DNA from: Rhizobiaceae bacterium
Lineage (GTDB): Bacteria > Pseudomonadota > Alphaproteobacteria > Rhizobiales > Rhizobiaceae
Assembly (NCBI GenBank): GCA_025698895.1
Contig: JAILWO010000004.1
Location: 62,001 to 126,000, forward strand
DNA: 64,000 bases
Direction: 5' to 3'
Below the pieces are notes generated by a model, which did no database searches, was not told where the DNA came from, and was given only the letters and a program-made list of their open reading frames with translations. A program made the position numbers and the translations under genes. Shown piece by piece: positions 8,785-17,992 of the stretch; position 1 is the first letter of the stretch; every line of letters starts with the position of its first letter.

Positions 8785-9018
8785 GGGGCGGATGGACAGA
8801 CAGGGGCGCGGTTTTCGACTTCCCTTCTCCCCTTGTGGGAGAAGGTGCCCCGAAGGGGCGGATGAGGGGTATCCAGGTCTCGGCGCCCTTCGCAACACCC
8901 CTCATCGGCCCTCGCTCTCGCTGTGCTCGGCTCGGCCACCGCCCGGGGCGAGCCGCGTGTCTCGCCCGCTCTTCGGGCCCCACAAGGGGAGAAGGGGGGA
9001 GGGCCGACAATCCGTCTG
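8785..9018. repeat. Second copy of the flanking repeat, partly rearranged
   Basis: Bases 8791-8940 repeat 7671-7819 with only scattered differences. Beyond 8940 the right arm of the palindrome is replaced by a different repeat segment (GCCCGGGGCGAGCCGCGTG, then CCACAAGGGGAGAAGG). There is no gene here. Confidence 0.75.
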
Positions 9019-9125
9019 TGATCAACTACACCCGCTCGTCGCCCACACATGTCGCACCTCTCGTAGGTGCTGTCGCGGGCCAGTTCTTACACTCCGAGCA
9101 TATGTCGCCAGTGTAGGCCTGCGTC
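9019..9125 (-). pseudogene. Decayed duplicate of the nrdJ 3' end
   Basis: On the minus strand this reads as a degenerate copy of the last 35 or so codons of nrdJ. The start QAYTGDICSECKNW parallels [15 protein letters not shown] of the intact gene, then a deletion of about seven bases and smaller changes destroy the zinc-ribbon frame. The DNA match to 9549-9662 is clear by eye (shared CACCCGCTCGTCGCC and TGTCGCAC words). It sits directly downstream of hicB, so the hicAB pair is bracketed by an intact and a dead nrdJ tail. Confidence 0.75.
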
Positions 9126-9132
9126 AGCGGGG

Positions 9133-9339
9133 TTACGCCTCCACATACTCCGCGCGGCTTAAGCCTTCCGGCACCGGCAAACCGTCCTCGCGCAGGCCCT
9201 CGATGTGAAAACGGATCGCGTCGCGGATTTCGGCCTCGGTTTCCTCGATCGTGGCACCGGTGGCGATGCAGCCGGGCAGGTCGGGCACGTAGGCGGAATA
9301 GTTCTCGCCGGCCTTCTCGATCACAACCGCGTAGCGCAT
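9133..9339 (-). CDS. hicB: HicB-family antitoxin
   Basis: A 68-residue antitoxin of the HicB type, with the typical start MRYAVVIEKAGENYSAYVPDLPGC and the helix IEETEAEIRDAIRFHIEGL. It neutralises the adjacent HicA mRNA interferase. It consists of the partial RNase H-like fold only; no C-terminal DNA-binding helix is present, so autoregulation may be weak. Its ATG lies one base beyond the hicA stop, with a GGAGC site, so translation is probably coupled. Confidence 0.88.
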   Translation of the reverse strand: MRYAVVIEKAGENYSAYVPDLPGCIATGATIEETEAEIRDAIRFHIEGLREDGLPVPEGLSRAEYVEA

Positions 9340-9340
9340 C

Positions 9341-9544
9341 TCAACGCTCCTTCAGCCCGGCCTGCTTGAGAATGCTGTTCAAGGTGCCGGGCGCAAGCTC
9401 GTCGGAAAATTTGCCGGCCACGGTGACGCGGCCGGCTTTCCGATCATGCTTATATTGGCGATGGCTGCCTTTGGTTGCAACCTGATGCCAGCCATCGGCT
9501 TCCAGCAGGCGAATGACTTCGCGAACCGTCAGCCGAGGCGGCAT
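9341..9544 (-). CDS. hicA: HicA-family toxin (mRNA interferase)
   Basis: A 67-residue double-stranded-RNA-binding-fold toxin that degrades mRNA. Family marks are REVIRLLEADGWHQVATKGSHRQY with the catalytic histidine in GSHRQY, and a C-terminus PGTLNSILKQAGL. The start lies six bases after the nrdJ stop with no obvious ribosome binding site of its own, so it may be translated by coupling to nrdJ. Together with hicB it forms a two-gene toxin-antitoxin unit, here wedged between nrdJ and a dead copy of the nrdJ tail. Confidence 0.88.
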   Translation of the reverse strand: MPPRLTVREVIRLLEADGWHQVATKGSHRQYKHDRKAGRVTVAGKFSDELAPGTLNSILKQAGLKER

Positions 9545-9550
9545 GTCAGA

Positions 9551-12500
9551 TCACGAACACCCGCTCGTCGCCCCGCAGGTGTCGCACTTTTCGCAGGTGC
9601 CGTTGCGGACCATGGTGAAGTTCTGGCACTCGGTGCACATGTTGCCGGTGTAGCCCTGCATGACCGCCTTGGCGCGGCGCTCGGCGGCGAGCGCCCTGGC
9701 CTCGGCCGCCTCCGACGCCGCCTGGTCGGTGAACAGGCTTGATGTGCCGGACGCCTCACTGGCCGATTCTTCAAAAGCGATGTCTTCGGCCAGTTCCCGG
9801 GCGCGCTCCTCGTAGTCGCGCTTGTAGGCGGTGGCTTCCTCGGTTTTTTCGGCGGTCATGGTCTTCAATGCCGTGACCGTGGCGCCCGACGAGACGGCGC
9901 GGATATTGGCCTTGGAGGCGGCCGTCGGCGCGGCACGGACGGGCGAGGGGGCATTGGCGCCCGCGCCGCCGCCTTGGTCGCCGCCGGCCATGCCCTTCGG
10001 CTCCGAACCGCCGCCCGACACCAGCTTGACCGCCGCGCCGCGCGTCAGCCCCTTGGAGAAGGGCGTCGCCTTGCCTTCCGAAATGCCGCGACCGAGCGAG
10101 GTGTTGGAGAAATCGCTGGTGTCGACATGGGCGAGGTCGTTGCGCGACAGGTAGGAGACGGCCAGCTCGCGGAAGACATAGTCGAGGATGGAGGTGGCGT
10201 TCTTGATCGCGTCATTGCCGATGACGACGCCGGCCGGCTCGAACTTGGTGAAGGTGAAGGCCTCGACATATTCCTCGAGCGGCACGCCATATTGCAGGCC
10301 GAGCGAGATGGCGATGGCGAAATTGTTCATCATGGCGCGGAAGGCGGCACCTTCCTTGTGCATGTCGATGAAGATCTCGCCGAGGCGGCCGTCGTCGAAC
10401 TCGCCGGTCCTGAGATAGACCTTGTGGCCGCCGACCACCGCCTTCTGGGTGTAGCCCTTGCGGCGGTTGGGCAGCTTCTCGCGGTCGCGTACCACCTTCT
10501 CCACGATGCGCTCGACGATCTTTTCCGTCACCATCGCGGCCCTGGCGGCGGCGGGGGCGGCGGCCAGCTCCTCGGCCAGATCGTCCTCGTCCTCGTCGTC
10601 GGAGACCAGCGAGGCGTTGAGCGGCTGCGACAGCTTGGAGCCGTCGCGGTAGAGCGCGTTGGCCTTGAGCGCCAGCTTCCACGACAGCATGTAGGCCGAC
10701 TTGCAATCTTCGACGGTCGCGTCGTTGGGCATGTTGATGGTCTTGGAGATGGCGCCCGAGATGAAGGGCTGGGCGGCCGCCATCATGCGGATGTGGCTCT
10801 CGACCGACAGATAGCGCTTGCCGATCTTGCCGCAGGGATTGGCGCAGTCGAAGACCGGCAGATGCGCATCCTGTAGATGCGGCGCGCCTTCCAGCGTCAT
10901 CGCCCCGCAGACATGGATGTTGGCCGCCTCGATCTCCTTGCGGGAGAAGCCGAGCGCCGGCAGCATCTCGAAGGTGAAGTCGTCGAGCTGGTCCTGCGTG
11001 AAGCCGAGCGCCTCCTTGCAGAACTCCTCGCCGAGCGTCCACTTGTTGAAGACGAACTTGATGTCGAAGGCCGATTTCAGCGCGGCGTTGACGGCGGCGA
11101 TCCTGTCGTCGGTGAAGCCCTTGGCCTTGAGCGTCGACGGGTTGACGCCGGGGGCCTGGTTGAGATTGCCGTGGCCGACCGCATAGGCCTCGATCTCGGC
11201 GATCTGGGCCTCCGAGTAGCCAAGAGTGCGCAGCGCCTCGGGCACGGCGCGGTTGATGATCTTGAAATAGCCGCCGCCGGCGAGCTTCTTGAACTTGACC
11301 AGCGCGAAATCGGGCTCGATGCCGGTCGTGTCGCAATCCATGACCAGGCCGATCGTACCGGTCGGCGCGATCACGGTGGCCTGGGCGTTGCGGTAGCCAT
11401 GCGCCTCGCCGAGTTCGACGGCGCGGTCCCAGGCGGCGCGGGCGTGGTCGACCAGCTCCTTCTGCCAGACGTGAGCGGCTTCGAGCGGGACGGGATTGAC
11501 CGCCAGCTTCTCGTAGCCGTCGCTTTCTCCGTACGCTGCGCGGCGGTGGTTGCGCATGACGCGCAGCATGTGGTCGGCGTTGCGCTCGTAATCGGGGAAG
11601 GCACCGAGCTCCGAAGCCATTTCGGCCGAGGTGGCGTAGGCGGTGCCGGTCATCAGGGCCGTCAGCGCGCCGCACAGCGCACGGCCCTCGTCGGAATCAT
11701 AGGGGATGCCGGCCGTCATCAGGAGGCCGCCGATATTGGCGTAGCCGAGCCCCAGCGTGCGGTAGTCGTAGGAGAGCTTGGCGATCTGCTTCGAGGGGAA
11801 CTGCGCCATCATGACCGAGATCTCGAGCACGATGGTCCACAGGCGCACCGTGTGCTCATAGGCGGCGATGTCGATCCGGCCGTCCTTGTTGCGATAGGGC
11901 AGCAGGTTGATGGAGGCCAGGTTGCAGGCCGTGTCGTCGAGGAACATGTATTCCGAGCACGGGTTCGACGCGCGGATGGCGCCGGCCGACACGCAGGTGT
12001 GCCAGTCGTTCATGGTGGTGTTGAAATGCAGGCCCGGATCGGCCGAGGCCCAGGCCGCGTAGCCGATCTTCTCCCACAGGTCGCGGGCCTTCAGCGTCTT
12101 GGCCACCTTGCCGTCGATGCGGCGGATCAGGTTCCACTCGCCGTCGGCCTCGACCGCGCGCAGGAAGTCGTCCTTCAGCGAGACCGAATTGTTGGAGTTC
12201 TGGCCAGAGACAGTGAGGTAGGCCTCCGAATCCCAGTCGGTGTCGTAGGTCTTGAACTCGATGGAGGTGTAGCCCTGGCGCGCGAACTGGATGACGCGCT
12301 GGATGTAGTTCTCCGGCACGGCATTCTTCTTGGCGTCCTTGATGGCGCGCTTCAGGGCCGGGTTGCGGTTGGGGTCGAAGCAGTCGCCATTGTCGGCCTC
12401 GCAGTTGACGCAGGCCTTCATGACCGCGGTCATGTGCAGCTTGACCAGCTTGGAGCCGGCGACGAGGGCGGCGACCTTCTGCTCCTCCTTCACCTTCCAG

Positions 12501-13384
12501 TCGATATAGTCCTCGACGTCGGGATGGTCGATGTCGACCACGACCATCTTGGCGGCGCGGCGCGTGGTGCCGCCCGACTTGATGGCGCCGGCGGCTCGGT
12601 CGCCGATCTTGAGGAAGCTCATCAGGCCCGACGACTTGCCGCCGCCCGACAATTTCTCGCCCTCGCCGCGCAGATTGGAGAAGTTGGAGCCGGTGCCGGA
12701 GCCGTATTTGAACAGGCGCGCCTCGCGCACCCACAAATCCATGATGCCGCCTTCGTTGACCAGGTCGTCGCCGACGCCCTGGATGAAGCAGGCATGCGGC
12801 TGGGGGTGCTCATAGGCGGATTTCGAGCGCGTCAGCTTGCCAGTGAACGGGTCGACATAGTGATGGCCCTGGCCGGGGCCGTCGATGCCGTAGGCCCAGT
12901 GCAGGCCGGTGTTGAACCATTGCGGCGAATTCGGCGCGACGCGCTGGGTGGCGAGCATGTAGCAGAGCTCGTCCATGAAGGTGCGGGCGTCGGCTTCCGT
13001 CTTGAAGTAGCCGCCCTTCCAGCCCCAGTAGGTCCAGGTGCCGGCGAGCCGGGTGAAGACCTGGCGCGCGTCGGTCTCGGAGCCGTAGCGCTCCTCCTCG
13101 GGCAGTTCGGCGAGCGCGGCGTCGTCGGCGACCGAGCGCCACAGGAAGGAGGGGACGGAATTCTCCTCGACCTTCCTCAGCCGCGCGGGCACGCCGGCCT
13201 TGCGGAAATATTTCTGCGCGAGCACGTCGGTCGCGACCTGGCTGAATTGGGCCGGCACGTCGATATCGGCCAGCCTGAAGACGACCGACCCGTCAGGGTT
13301 GCGGATTTCCGACACAGCCTTACGGAACTCGATCTCCGCATAGGGGCTCTGTCCCTCCTTGGTGAAATGCCGCGCGATCAGCAT
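9551..13384 (-). CDS. nrdJ: Vitamin B12-dependent (class II) ribonucleotide reductase
   Basis: This 1277-residue enzyme reduces ribonucleotides to deoxyribonucleotides using adenosylcobalamin and needs no oxygen. Visible family segments include [47 protein letters not shown], the [20 protein letters not shown] loop and [12 protein letters not shown]. The last 30 residues form a cysteine-rich zinc ribbon and redox tail ([19 protein letters not shown]). A GAAGGA site precedes the ATG. Paired NrdR boxes lie about 240 bases upstream. No other reductase gene is in the window. The stop is six bases from hicA. Confidence 0.96.
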   Translation of the reverse strand: MLIARHFTKEGQSPYAEIEFRKAVSEIRNPDGSVVFRLADIDVPAQFSQVATDVLAQKYFRKAGVPARLRKVEENSVPSFLWRSVADDAALAELPEEERYGSETDARQVFTRLAGTWTYWGWKGGYFKTEADARTFMDELCYMLATQRVAPNSPQWFNTGLHWAYGIDGPGQGHHYVDPFTGKLTRSKSAYEHPQPHACFIQGVGDDLVNEGGIMDLWVREARLFKYGSGTGSNFSNLRGEGEKLSGGGKSSGLMSFLKIGDRAAGAIKSGGTTRRAAKMVVVDIDHPDVEDYIDWKVKEEQKVAALVAGSKLVKLHMTAVMKACVNCEADNGDCFDPNRNPALKRAIKDAKKNAVPENYIQRVIQFARQGYTSIEFKTYDTDWDSEAYLTVSGQNSNNSVSLKDDFLRAVEADGEWNLIRRIDGKVAKTLKARDLWEKIGYAAWASADPGLHFNTTMNDWHTCVSAGAIRASNPCSEYMFLDDTACNLASINLLPYRNKDGRIDIAAYEHTVRLWTIVLEISVMMAQFPSKQIAKLSYDYRTLGLGYANIGGLLMTAGIPYDSDEGRALCGALTALMTGTAYATSAEMASELGAFPDYERNADHMLRVMRNHRRAAYGESDGYEKLAVNPVPLEAAHVWQKELVDHARAAWDRAVELGEAHGYRNAQATVIAPTGTIGLVMDCDTTGIEPDFALVKFKKLAGGGYFKIINRAVPEALRTLGYSEAQIAEIEAYAVGHGNLNQAPGVNPSTLKAKGFTDDRIAAVNAALKSAFDIKFVFNKWTLGEEFCKEALGFTQDQLDDFTFEMLPALGFSRKEIEAANIHVCGAMTLEGAPHLQDAHLPVFDCANPCGKIGKRYLSVESHIRMMAAAQPFISGAISKTINMPNDATVEDCKSAYMLSWKLALKANALYRDGSKLSQPLNASLVSDDEDEDDLAEELAAAPAAARAAMVTEKIVERIVEKVVRDREKLPNRRKGYTQKAVVGGHKVYLRTGEFDDGRLGEIFIDMHKEGAAFRAMMNNFAIAISLGLQYGVPLEEYVEAFTFTKFEPAGVVIGNDAIKNATSILDYVFRELAVSYLSRNDLAHVDTSDFSNTSLGRGISEGKATPFSKGLTRGAAVKLVSGGGSEPKGMAGGDQGGGAGANAPSPVRAAPTAASKANIRAVSSGATVTALKTMTAEKTEEATAYKRDYEERARELAEDIAFEESASEASGTSSLFTDQAASEAAEARALAAERRAKAVMQGYTGNMCTECQNFTMVRNGTCEKCDTCGATSGCS

Positions 13385-13620
13385 GTCGTAATTCCTTCAC
13401 GTCCCTATATGTAGCACACCCTCGAGCCCGCGTCCCTCGCAGACGCCGCCCGGGCGCACCAGTCCGCCGCAAGACCCTTTCCGCCGCCGGATCGGGCCAT
13501 CCCCTCGACGCTCGCACCCTGCCTCTTCCGGGCGGGCCGACACCCCGTCGCCGGCCTTGTGGCCGGGCGAGCGCGGTCCGTTTCCGGAGAAGGATTGTTG
13601 AAGCACCGTTGCCGGTAGCT
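13385..13620 (-). promoter_or_regulatory. Long untranslated leader of nrdJ
   Basis: About 235 bases separate the nrdJ start from the NrdR boxes and candidate promoter. The minus strand holds a GC-rich hairpin (GCCCGGCCACAAGGCCGGC). I checked for the cobalamin riboswitch B12 box and core and did not find them. No gene is evident. Confidence 0.4.
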
Positions 13621-13636
13621 ACTCATTATCTGGTGT
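13621..13636. promoter_or_regulatory. NrdR box, weaker copy
   Basis: ACTCATTATCTGGTGT matches about 12 of 16 positions of the NrdR box as I recall it (acaCwAtATaTwGtgt). It starts exactly 31 bases from the strong box, the usual three-helical-turn spacing. On the minus strand it covers a GATAAT element that could be the -10 of nrdJ. Confidence 0.7.
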
Positions 13637-13651
13637 CACCCTGGCCTGCAA

Positions 13652-13667
13652 ACACTAAATATAGTGT
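13652..13667. promoter_or_regulatory. NrdR box, strong copy
   Basis: ACACTAAATATAGTGT matches 15 of 16 positions of the recalled NrdR consensus and is nearly a perfect palindrome. NrdR is the ATP/dATP-sensing repressor of ribonucleotide reductase genes and binds paired boxes, so it should repress nrdJ here. Confidence 0.85.
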
Positions 13668-14154
13668 TAACAGGAGATTTACGCCAGACCCAAAACCCTC
13701 CCCACCGCACTCGAACACGCACGCAAATCCCTGTCCGACCGCCCGAAAAAGGCGGTCGCCAAACCCGCAAAAACTCCACGATACCGGGAAATGCCGGGCG
13801 GGACTTCCGCCACCGCCGACGCTCCAGAACCCGAGCGCATCGACAATAAGAATCGACTCGGGGGCGGGCGTCAACGATTCGTTTCGTGAAGCTTTCGCGA
13901 CACCATATGTTGTGTGCGAAGCATGTGGATTACGGGGAGGACGCAAGGGGCGGATCCCCAGGCCGGCCGGCGAGACATTCGACGGTTGGCGGCCGTGAGT
14001 AAGGAATTTCATAGTCCAAACGCAATCGTCATTTAGGCAGGGCCGAGGCGGCGTACGTCGTGGGGGGCGACTATCCCAAAACGGGAACCTCTTCGGTCCG
14101 CGTGGCGTTACGTCGACAGCAGGGACATTCATATTCCTCTCGAGGAGGTTCGTC
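13668..14154. other. Gene-free region between nrdJ promoter and a BA14K gene
   Basis: No convincing gene lies here. At 13900-13915 there is a third NrdR-box-like palindrome, ACACCATATGTTGTGT (14 of 16), with no partner at the expected 31-base spacing. On the minus strand TTGACG and TCTTAT elements 17 bases apart (about 13850-13880) could be a distal promoter. Confidence 0.4.
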
Positions 14155-14703
14155 ATGAAGAAAATCCTATCAGGCTTGTGCGCCGGCGCCTTGATGATGG
14201 CCACAGCGATCTCCGGCGTCGTTCCGGCTTCGGCCGCGCCGGTGGCCATGCCGGTCGCGCCGCAATCGGGCGTGATCAACGTCCAGGGTACGGACGGCTA
14301 TGGCGGCGGCTTGCAGGGCTCGCGCGAATGGCGCCAGAACCGCCGGGCGCTCGATCGCGACTGGAGTGACGTACGCCGCCATTCCTGGCGCGATGGAAGG
14401 CGCCATCACCGGCGCGGTTTCTACCGTGACGGACGCTATGGCTGGTACAACGGCCATCGCGGCTACCGCCACTACCGGCGCGGCTATCGCGAATATAACG
14501 GCTTCTGGTTCCCGCTGGCAGCCTTCGCGGCCGGCGCCGTGATCGGCAGCGCCGTCAACAACCCGCCGGTCGTGCGTCGCGGCCGATACTCGCAGGCGCA
14601 TTACGACTGGTGCTACAACCGGTACCGGTCCTATCGCGACTACGACAACACGTTCCAGCCCTATAACGGGCCGCGTCGCCAGTGCTATTCGCCTTACAGC
14701 TGA
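14155..14703 (+). CDS. BA14K-family secreted protein
   Basis: A 182-residue protein with a cleavable signal peptide ending near VVPASAAPV (about residue 28). The middle is rich in Arg, Tyr, Gly and His ([19 protein letters not shown]), then comes a hydrophobic glycine-rich segment [14 protein letters not shown]. The C-terminal BA14K signature is [20 protein letters not shown] with a closing CYSPYS. The same signature occurs twice in the product of the gene at 8005. A good GAGGAGG site precedes the ATG and a strong terminator follows. The function in rhizobia is not established. Confidence 0.85.
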   Translation: MKKILSGLCAGALMMATAISGVVPASAAPVAMPVAPQSGVINVQGTDGYGGGLQGSREWRQNRRALDRDWSDVRRHSWRDGRRHHRRGFYRDGRYGWYNGHRGYRHYRRGYREYNGFWFPLAAFAAGAVIGSAVNNPPVVRRGRYSQAHYDWCYNRYRSYRDYDNTFQPYNGPRRQCYSPYS

Positions 14704-14726
14704 TCGCGGCTTCGTGAGCTGAAAGA

Positions 14727-14756
14727 GGGCGCCGGCCGCGATGCCGGCGCCCTTTT
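14727..14756 (+). terminator. Rho-independent terminator
   Basis: A perfect 10-bp stem GGGCGCCGGC / GCCGGCGCCC with a six-base loop is followed by TTTTCGTTT. It ends the BA14K transcript and lies between that gene and the convergent glpK. Confidence 0.9.
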
Positions 14757-14771
14757 CGTTTCAGCCGGACG

Positions 14772-16262
14772 TCAGCCGGCCGAGAGGGTGCGCTTGACGG
14801 CATCGCGCCAGCCCTTGAGGCGGCGCCTGCGCTCGCTGTCTTCCATCCCCGGCTCGAAGCGCCGGTCAAGCGCCCAGCTTTTCGCGAATCCCTTGCGATC
14901 AGGTAGGACGCCGGCCTTCGAGCCGGCGAGCCATGCCGCGCCGAGCGCCGTCGTCTCGGGAATGCGAGGCCGGTCGACCGGCGCGTCGAGCAGGTCGGCA
15001 AGCCGCTGCATGGTCCAGTCCGAGGCGACCATGCCGCCATCGACCCTGAGCACGGTCCTGCCGCCGCCCTTCCAGTCCTTCTTCATGGCGTCGAGCAGGT
15101 CGCGGGTCTGGAAGGCGACCGATTCGAGCGCGGCGCGCGCGAACTCGGCCGGCCCGGTATTGCGGGTGAGGCCGAACAGCGCGCCACGCGCTTCCGAATC
15201 CCACCAGGGGGCGCCGAGGCCGACGAAGGCCGGCACCAGATAGACGTCCTGGGCAGGATCGGCCTTGGCGGCCAGAACGCCGGAATGCTCGGCCTTTTCC
15301 AGCGTGCCGATGCCGTCGCGCAGCCATTGCACCGCCGCGCCCGCCACGAAAATGGAGCCTTCCAGCGCATAGGTGGTCTCGCCACCAAGGCGATAGGCGA
15401 TCGTCGTCAGCAGCCGGTTGCGCGACTTGACCCTGTCCTTGCCGGTGTTGAGCACGGCGAAGCAGCCGGTGCCGTAGGTCGACTTGATCATGCCGGGCTC
15501 GAAGCAGGCCTGGCCGATCGTGGCCGCCTGCTGGTCGCCCGCCACGCCGAGGATCGGAATGGACCGGCCGAACAGCGCCTTGTCGGTCTGGCCGAAGTCG
15601 CCGTCGCTGTCGAGTACATCGGGCAGCATGGCGCGCGGGACCTTGAAGGTCCTCAGGAGTTCGTCGTCCCACCGGTTGCGGGAAATGTCGTAGAGGAGGG
15701 TCCGCGACGCATTGGTCGCGTCGGTGGCATGGACCTCGCCGCCGGTGAGCCGCCAGATCAGGTAGGTGTCGATCGTGCCGGCCAGCAGTTCGCCCCTGGC
15801 CGCCCGGGCGCGGGCGCCCTTCACATTGTCGAGCAGCCAGCCGATCTTGGTGCCGGAGAAATAGGGATCGAGCAGAAGGCCGGTCTTCTTCGTGACCAGC
15901 GGCTCGATCCCGTCCTTGCGCAGCCGGGCGCACCGTTTGGCGGTGCGCCGGTCCTGCCACACGATGGCGTTGTGAATCGGCTCGCCGGTCGCCTTGTCCC
16001 AGACGACCACCGTCTCGCGCTGGTTGGTGATGCCGAGGGCGGCGACCGTCACGCCGGCCTTGCCGGCCTCCTCGATCGCCTTGCCGGCGGTGGCCACCAC
16101 GCTTTCCCAGATCTCGTGCGGGTCATGCTCGACCCAGCCCGATTTCGGATAGATCTGGGTGAATTCCTTCTGGCCGAGCCCCGCGACGCCAAGGTTTCCG
16201 TCGAAGACGATCGCGCGGGACGAGGTGGTGCCCTGGTCGATTGCCAATATCCCCTGTGCCAT
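14772..16262 (-). CDS. glpK: Glycerol kinase
   Basis: This 496-residue FGGY-family kinase phosphorylates glycerol to sn-glycerol 3-phosphate in the cytoplasm. Diagnostic segments are [15 protein letters not shown] at the N-terminus, [35 protein letters not shown] and the C-terminal [13 protein letters not shown]. The length equals the family norm. A GGAGGGAGG site precedes the ATG. It follows the DeoR/GlpR-type regulator gene by 93 bases on the same strand, and that gap holds a repeated CGAA-type operator candidate. Confidence 0.97.
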   Translation of the reverse strand: MAQGILAIDQGTTSSRAIVFDGNLGVAGLGQKEFTQIYPKSGWVEHDPHEIWESVVATAGKAIEEAGKAGVTVAALGITNQRETVVVWDKATGEPIHNAIVWQDRRTAKRCARLRKDGIEPLVTKKTGLLLDPYFSGTKIGWLLDNVKGARARAARGELLAGTIDTYLIWRLTGGEVHATDATNASRTLLYDISRNRWDDELLRTFKVPRAMLPDVLDSDGDFGQTDKALFGRSIPILGVAGDQQAATIGQACFEPGMIKSTYGTGCFAVLNTGKDRVKSRNRLLTTIAYRLGGETTYALEGSIFVAGAAVQWLRDGIGTLEKAEHSGVLAAKADPAQDVYLVPAFVGLGAPWWDSEARGALFGLTRNTGPAEFARAALESVAFQTRDLLDAMKKDWKGGGRTVLRVDGGMVASDWTMQRLADLLDAPVDRPRIPETTALGAAWLAGSKAGVLPDRKGFAKSWALDRRFEPGMEDSERRRRLKGWRDAVKRTLSAG

Positions 16263-16318
16263 GGCGCTTTCCTCCCTCCGAACGCGCCCGCCGTGGCCGC
16301 GCGCTTTCCAGCCGACTG

Positions 16319-16350
16319 TTTTCGAACCTCAATCGAATGTCAAACGAAAT
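16319..16350. promoter_or_regulatory. Tandem CGAA operator candidate before glpK
   Basis: Three CGAA words begin at 16323, 16334 and 16345, exactly 11 bases apart, inside TTCGAACC, ATCGAATG and AACGAAAT. Helically phased repeats of this kind suit a DeoR-family repressor, and the glpR gene is next door. Confidence 0.5.
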
Positions 16351-16355
16351 GCGGG

Positions 16356-17126
16356 TCAGGACTGGCGTGACGTCTCGACCAACTGGACGCCCGCCTCGAC
16401 GCAGGCCTGGCGGATCGAGTCGATGTCGCAGCGGTCGGTGATGAAGGTGCCGACCTGGCTGAGATGACCGATGCGCACGGGCGCGGTGCGCTCGAACTTG
16501 GTCGCGTCGGCCACCAGCACGACATGGCGCGCATTGGCCACGATCGCCTGGGCGACCTTGACCTCTCGGTAGTCGAAATCGAGAAGCGCGCCGTCGTGGT
16601 CGATCGCCGAAACGCCGATCACGGCATAGTCGACCTTGAACTGGCGGATGAAATCGACCGCCGCCTCGCCGACGATGCCGCCGTCGGAGCCGCGCACCAC
16701 GCCGCCGGCAATCACCACCTCGATCGACGGATAGACCCGCATCCTGTTGGCGACGTTGATGTTGTTGGTGATGACCATCAGGCCGGAATGGTCCAGCAGG
16801 GCCTTGCCGACGGCCTCGGTCGTGGTGCCGATATTGATGAAAAGCGAGGCGTTGTCGGGAATGAGGCGCGCGGCCGCGCGGCCGATCGCGTCCTTCTCGG
16901 CTGCGGCAATCTTGCGCCGGGCCTCGTATTCGACATTCTCGATGCCGGAGGGGAAGAGCGCGCCGCCGTGGATGCGCGAGAGCAGGCGCTGGTCGCACAG
17001 ATCGTTGAGATCCTTGCGGATCGTCTGCGGCGTGACCTCGAAGAAGGTGGCGAGGTCGTCGACGACGACGCGGCCCTTCTCCTTGGCGATGCGCAGGATT
17101 TCCGCGTGGCGCGGCGACAGGTACAC
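16356..17126 (-). CDS. glpR: DeoR-family transcriptional regulator, GlpR-like
   Basis: A 256-residue regulator with an N-terminal winged helix-turn-helix (HAEILRIAKEKGRVVVDDLA, VTPQTIRKDLNDLCDQ, LLSRIHGGA) and a C-terminal sugar-phosphate sensor domain (NIGTTTEAV, GGVVRGSDGGIVGE, DYAVIGVSAID, ADATKFERTAPVRI). Neighbouring glpK suggests it responds to glycerol 3-phosphate, as E. coli GlpR does. It starts with GTG at 17126 behind a strong GGGAGG site. Inverted TTTCGTTTT/AAAACGAAA words upstream may be its own operator. Confidence 0.88.
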   Translation of the reverse strand: MYLSPRHAEILRIAKEKGRVVVDDLATFFEVTPQTIRKDLNDLCDQRLLSRIHGGALFPSGIENVEYEARRKIAAAEKDAIGRAAARLIPDNASLFINIGTTTEAVGKALLDHSGLMVITNNINVANRMRVYPSIEVVIAGGVVRGSDGGIVGEAAVDFIRQFKVDYAVIGVSAIDHDGALLDFDYREVKVAQAIVANARHVVLVADATKFERTAPVRIGHLSQVGTFITDRCDIDSIRQACVEAGVQLVETSRQS

Positions 17127-17143
17127 GTTTCGTCCTCCCCCAT

Positions 17144-17176
17144 TTTCGTTTTCCGCGAAGCTATCTCAAAACGAAA
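17144..17176. promoter_or_regulatory. Inverted repeat upstream of glpR, candidate operator
   Basis: TTTCGTTTT at 17144-17152 and AAAACGAAA at 17168-17176 form a perfect 9-bp inverted repeat with a 15-base gap, just upstream of the glpR ribosome binding site. The AACGAAA core is shared with the tandem site before glpK. Confidence 0.55.
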
Positions 17177-17218
17177 GCAGGCGGAAGTCGAAAAGCCGGC
17201 GAACCGCGTCGCGGCGGT

Positions 17219-17956
17219 TCAGCCCGAATAGTCGGTGAAATCGGGCAGGCTCTTGAAGGCCGTCCGCAGGGCGTCGGACCAGCCTTCCGAGATGGTGCGG
17301 AAATAGGGATCGTCCTGAAGGACGCGCCGGCGAAAGGAGACTTTCAGCGCGTCGCGCTCGTAGAAGAGCATGTCGAGCGGCAGGCCGACGGACAGGTTGG
17401 ATTTCAGCGTGGAATCGAAGGAGACCATCAAGAGCTTGGCCGCCTCGGCGAAGCTCATGGCCGGGTCATAGGCCCGCACGATGATTGGCTTGCCGTATTT
17501 GGTCTCGCCGACCTGGAAGAAGGGCGTGTCCTCGCCCGACTCGATGAAATTGCCTTCCGGATAGACCATGAACAGGCGCGGCTCGGTGCCCTTGATCTGG
17601 CCGCCGACGATGAAGGAGGCGCCGAAGGACTCGGCGCTCTGGCCGCCGGCGGAGGCAGTGCCGATCACCTCCCTGACAGTGGAGCCGACCAGCACGGCGG
17701 TCTGGAACATGGACGGCGTCTGGAGGATGGAGGGCGCGCGCTCGGCCGGGGCCTTGGAGCGCTCGTCAAGCAGGCTGACCACGGCCTGGGTCGTGGCCAG
17801 GTTTCCCGCCGACAGAAGCACGATGACGCGTTCGCCGGGCTCTTCCCATACCGTCATCTTGCGGAAGGTCGAGATGGAATCGACGCCGGCATTGGTGCGC
17901 GTGTCGGACATGAACACGAGCCCGCGGTCGAGCTTGAGGCCGACACAATATGTCAC
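17219..17956 (-). CDS. Anbu-type proteasome-like protease
   Basis: A 245-residue Ntn-hydrolase of the Anbu (ancestral beta subunit) group related to HslV and proteasome beta subunits. The predicted nucleophile is Thr2 (MTYCVGLKLD), with Asp18 in MSDTRTN and Lys33 in FRKMTV matching the Thr/Asp/Lys catalytic set of proteasomes. LLSAGNLATTQAV is the usual strand around the active site. It is the last gene of a four-gene set with ATP-grasp, alpha-E and transglutaminase genes, the known Anbu context. Its substrate is unknown. It starts with GTG behind GGAGGAT. Confidence 0.9.
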   Translation of the reverse strand: MTYCVGLKLDRGLVFMSDTRTNAGVDSISTFRKMTVWEEPGERVIVLLSAGNLATTQAVVSLLDERSKAPAERAPSILQTPSMFQTAVLVGSTVREVIGTASAGGQSAESFGASFIVGGQIKGTEPRLFMVYPEGNFIESGEDTPFFQVGETKYGKPIIVRAYDPAMSFAEAAKLLMVSFDSTLKSNLSVGLPLDMLFYERDALKVSFRRRVLQDDPYFRTISEGWSDALRTAFKSLPDFTDYSG

Positions 17957-17992
17957 CCGAATCCTCCGGGGAATCGCGAGAGATGGCCGCGA

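Noticed and set aside
10877-13414. Plus-strand 845-residue open frame opposite nrdJ
   Set aside because: It is the antisense shadow of nrdJ, with no ribosome binding site or family signature.
13385-13620. Cobalamin riboswitch in the nrdJ leader
   Set aside because: The B12 box (GCCACTG) and the conserved core around GGTG...CCCCCGC were not found on the minus strand; only a GC-rich hairpin is present.
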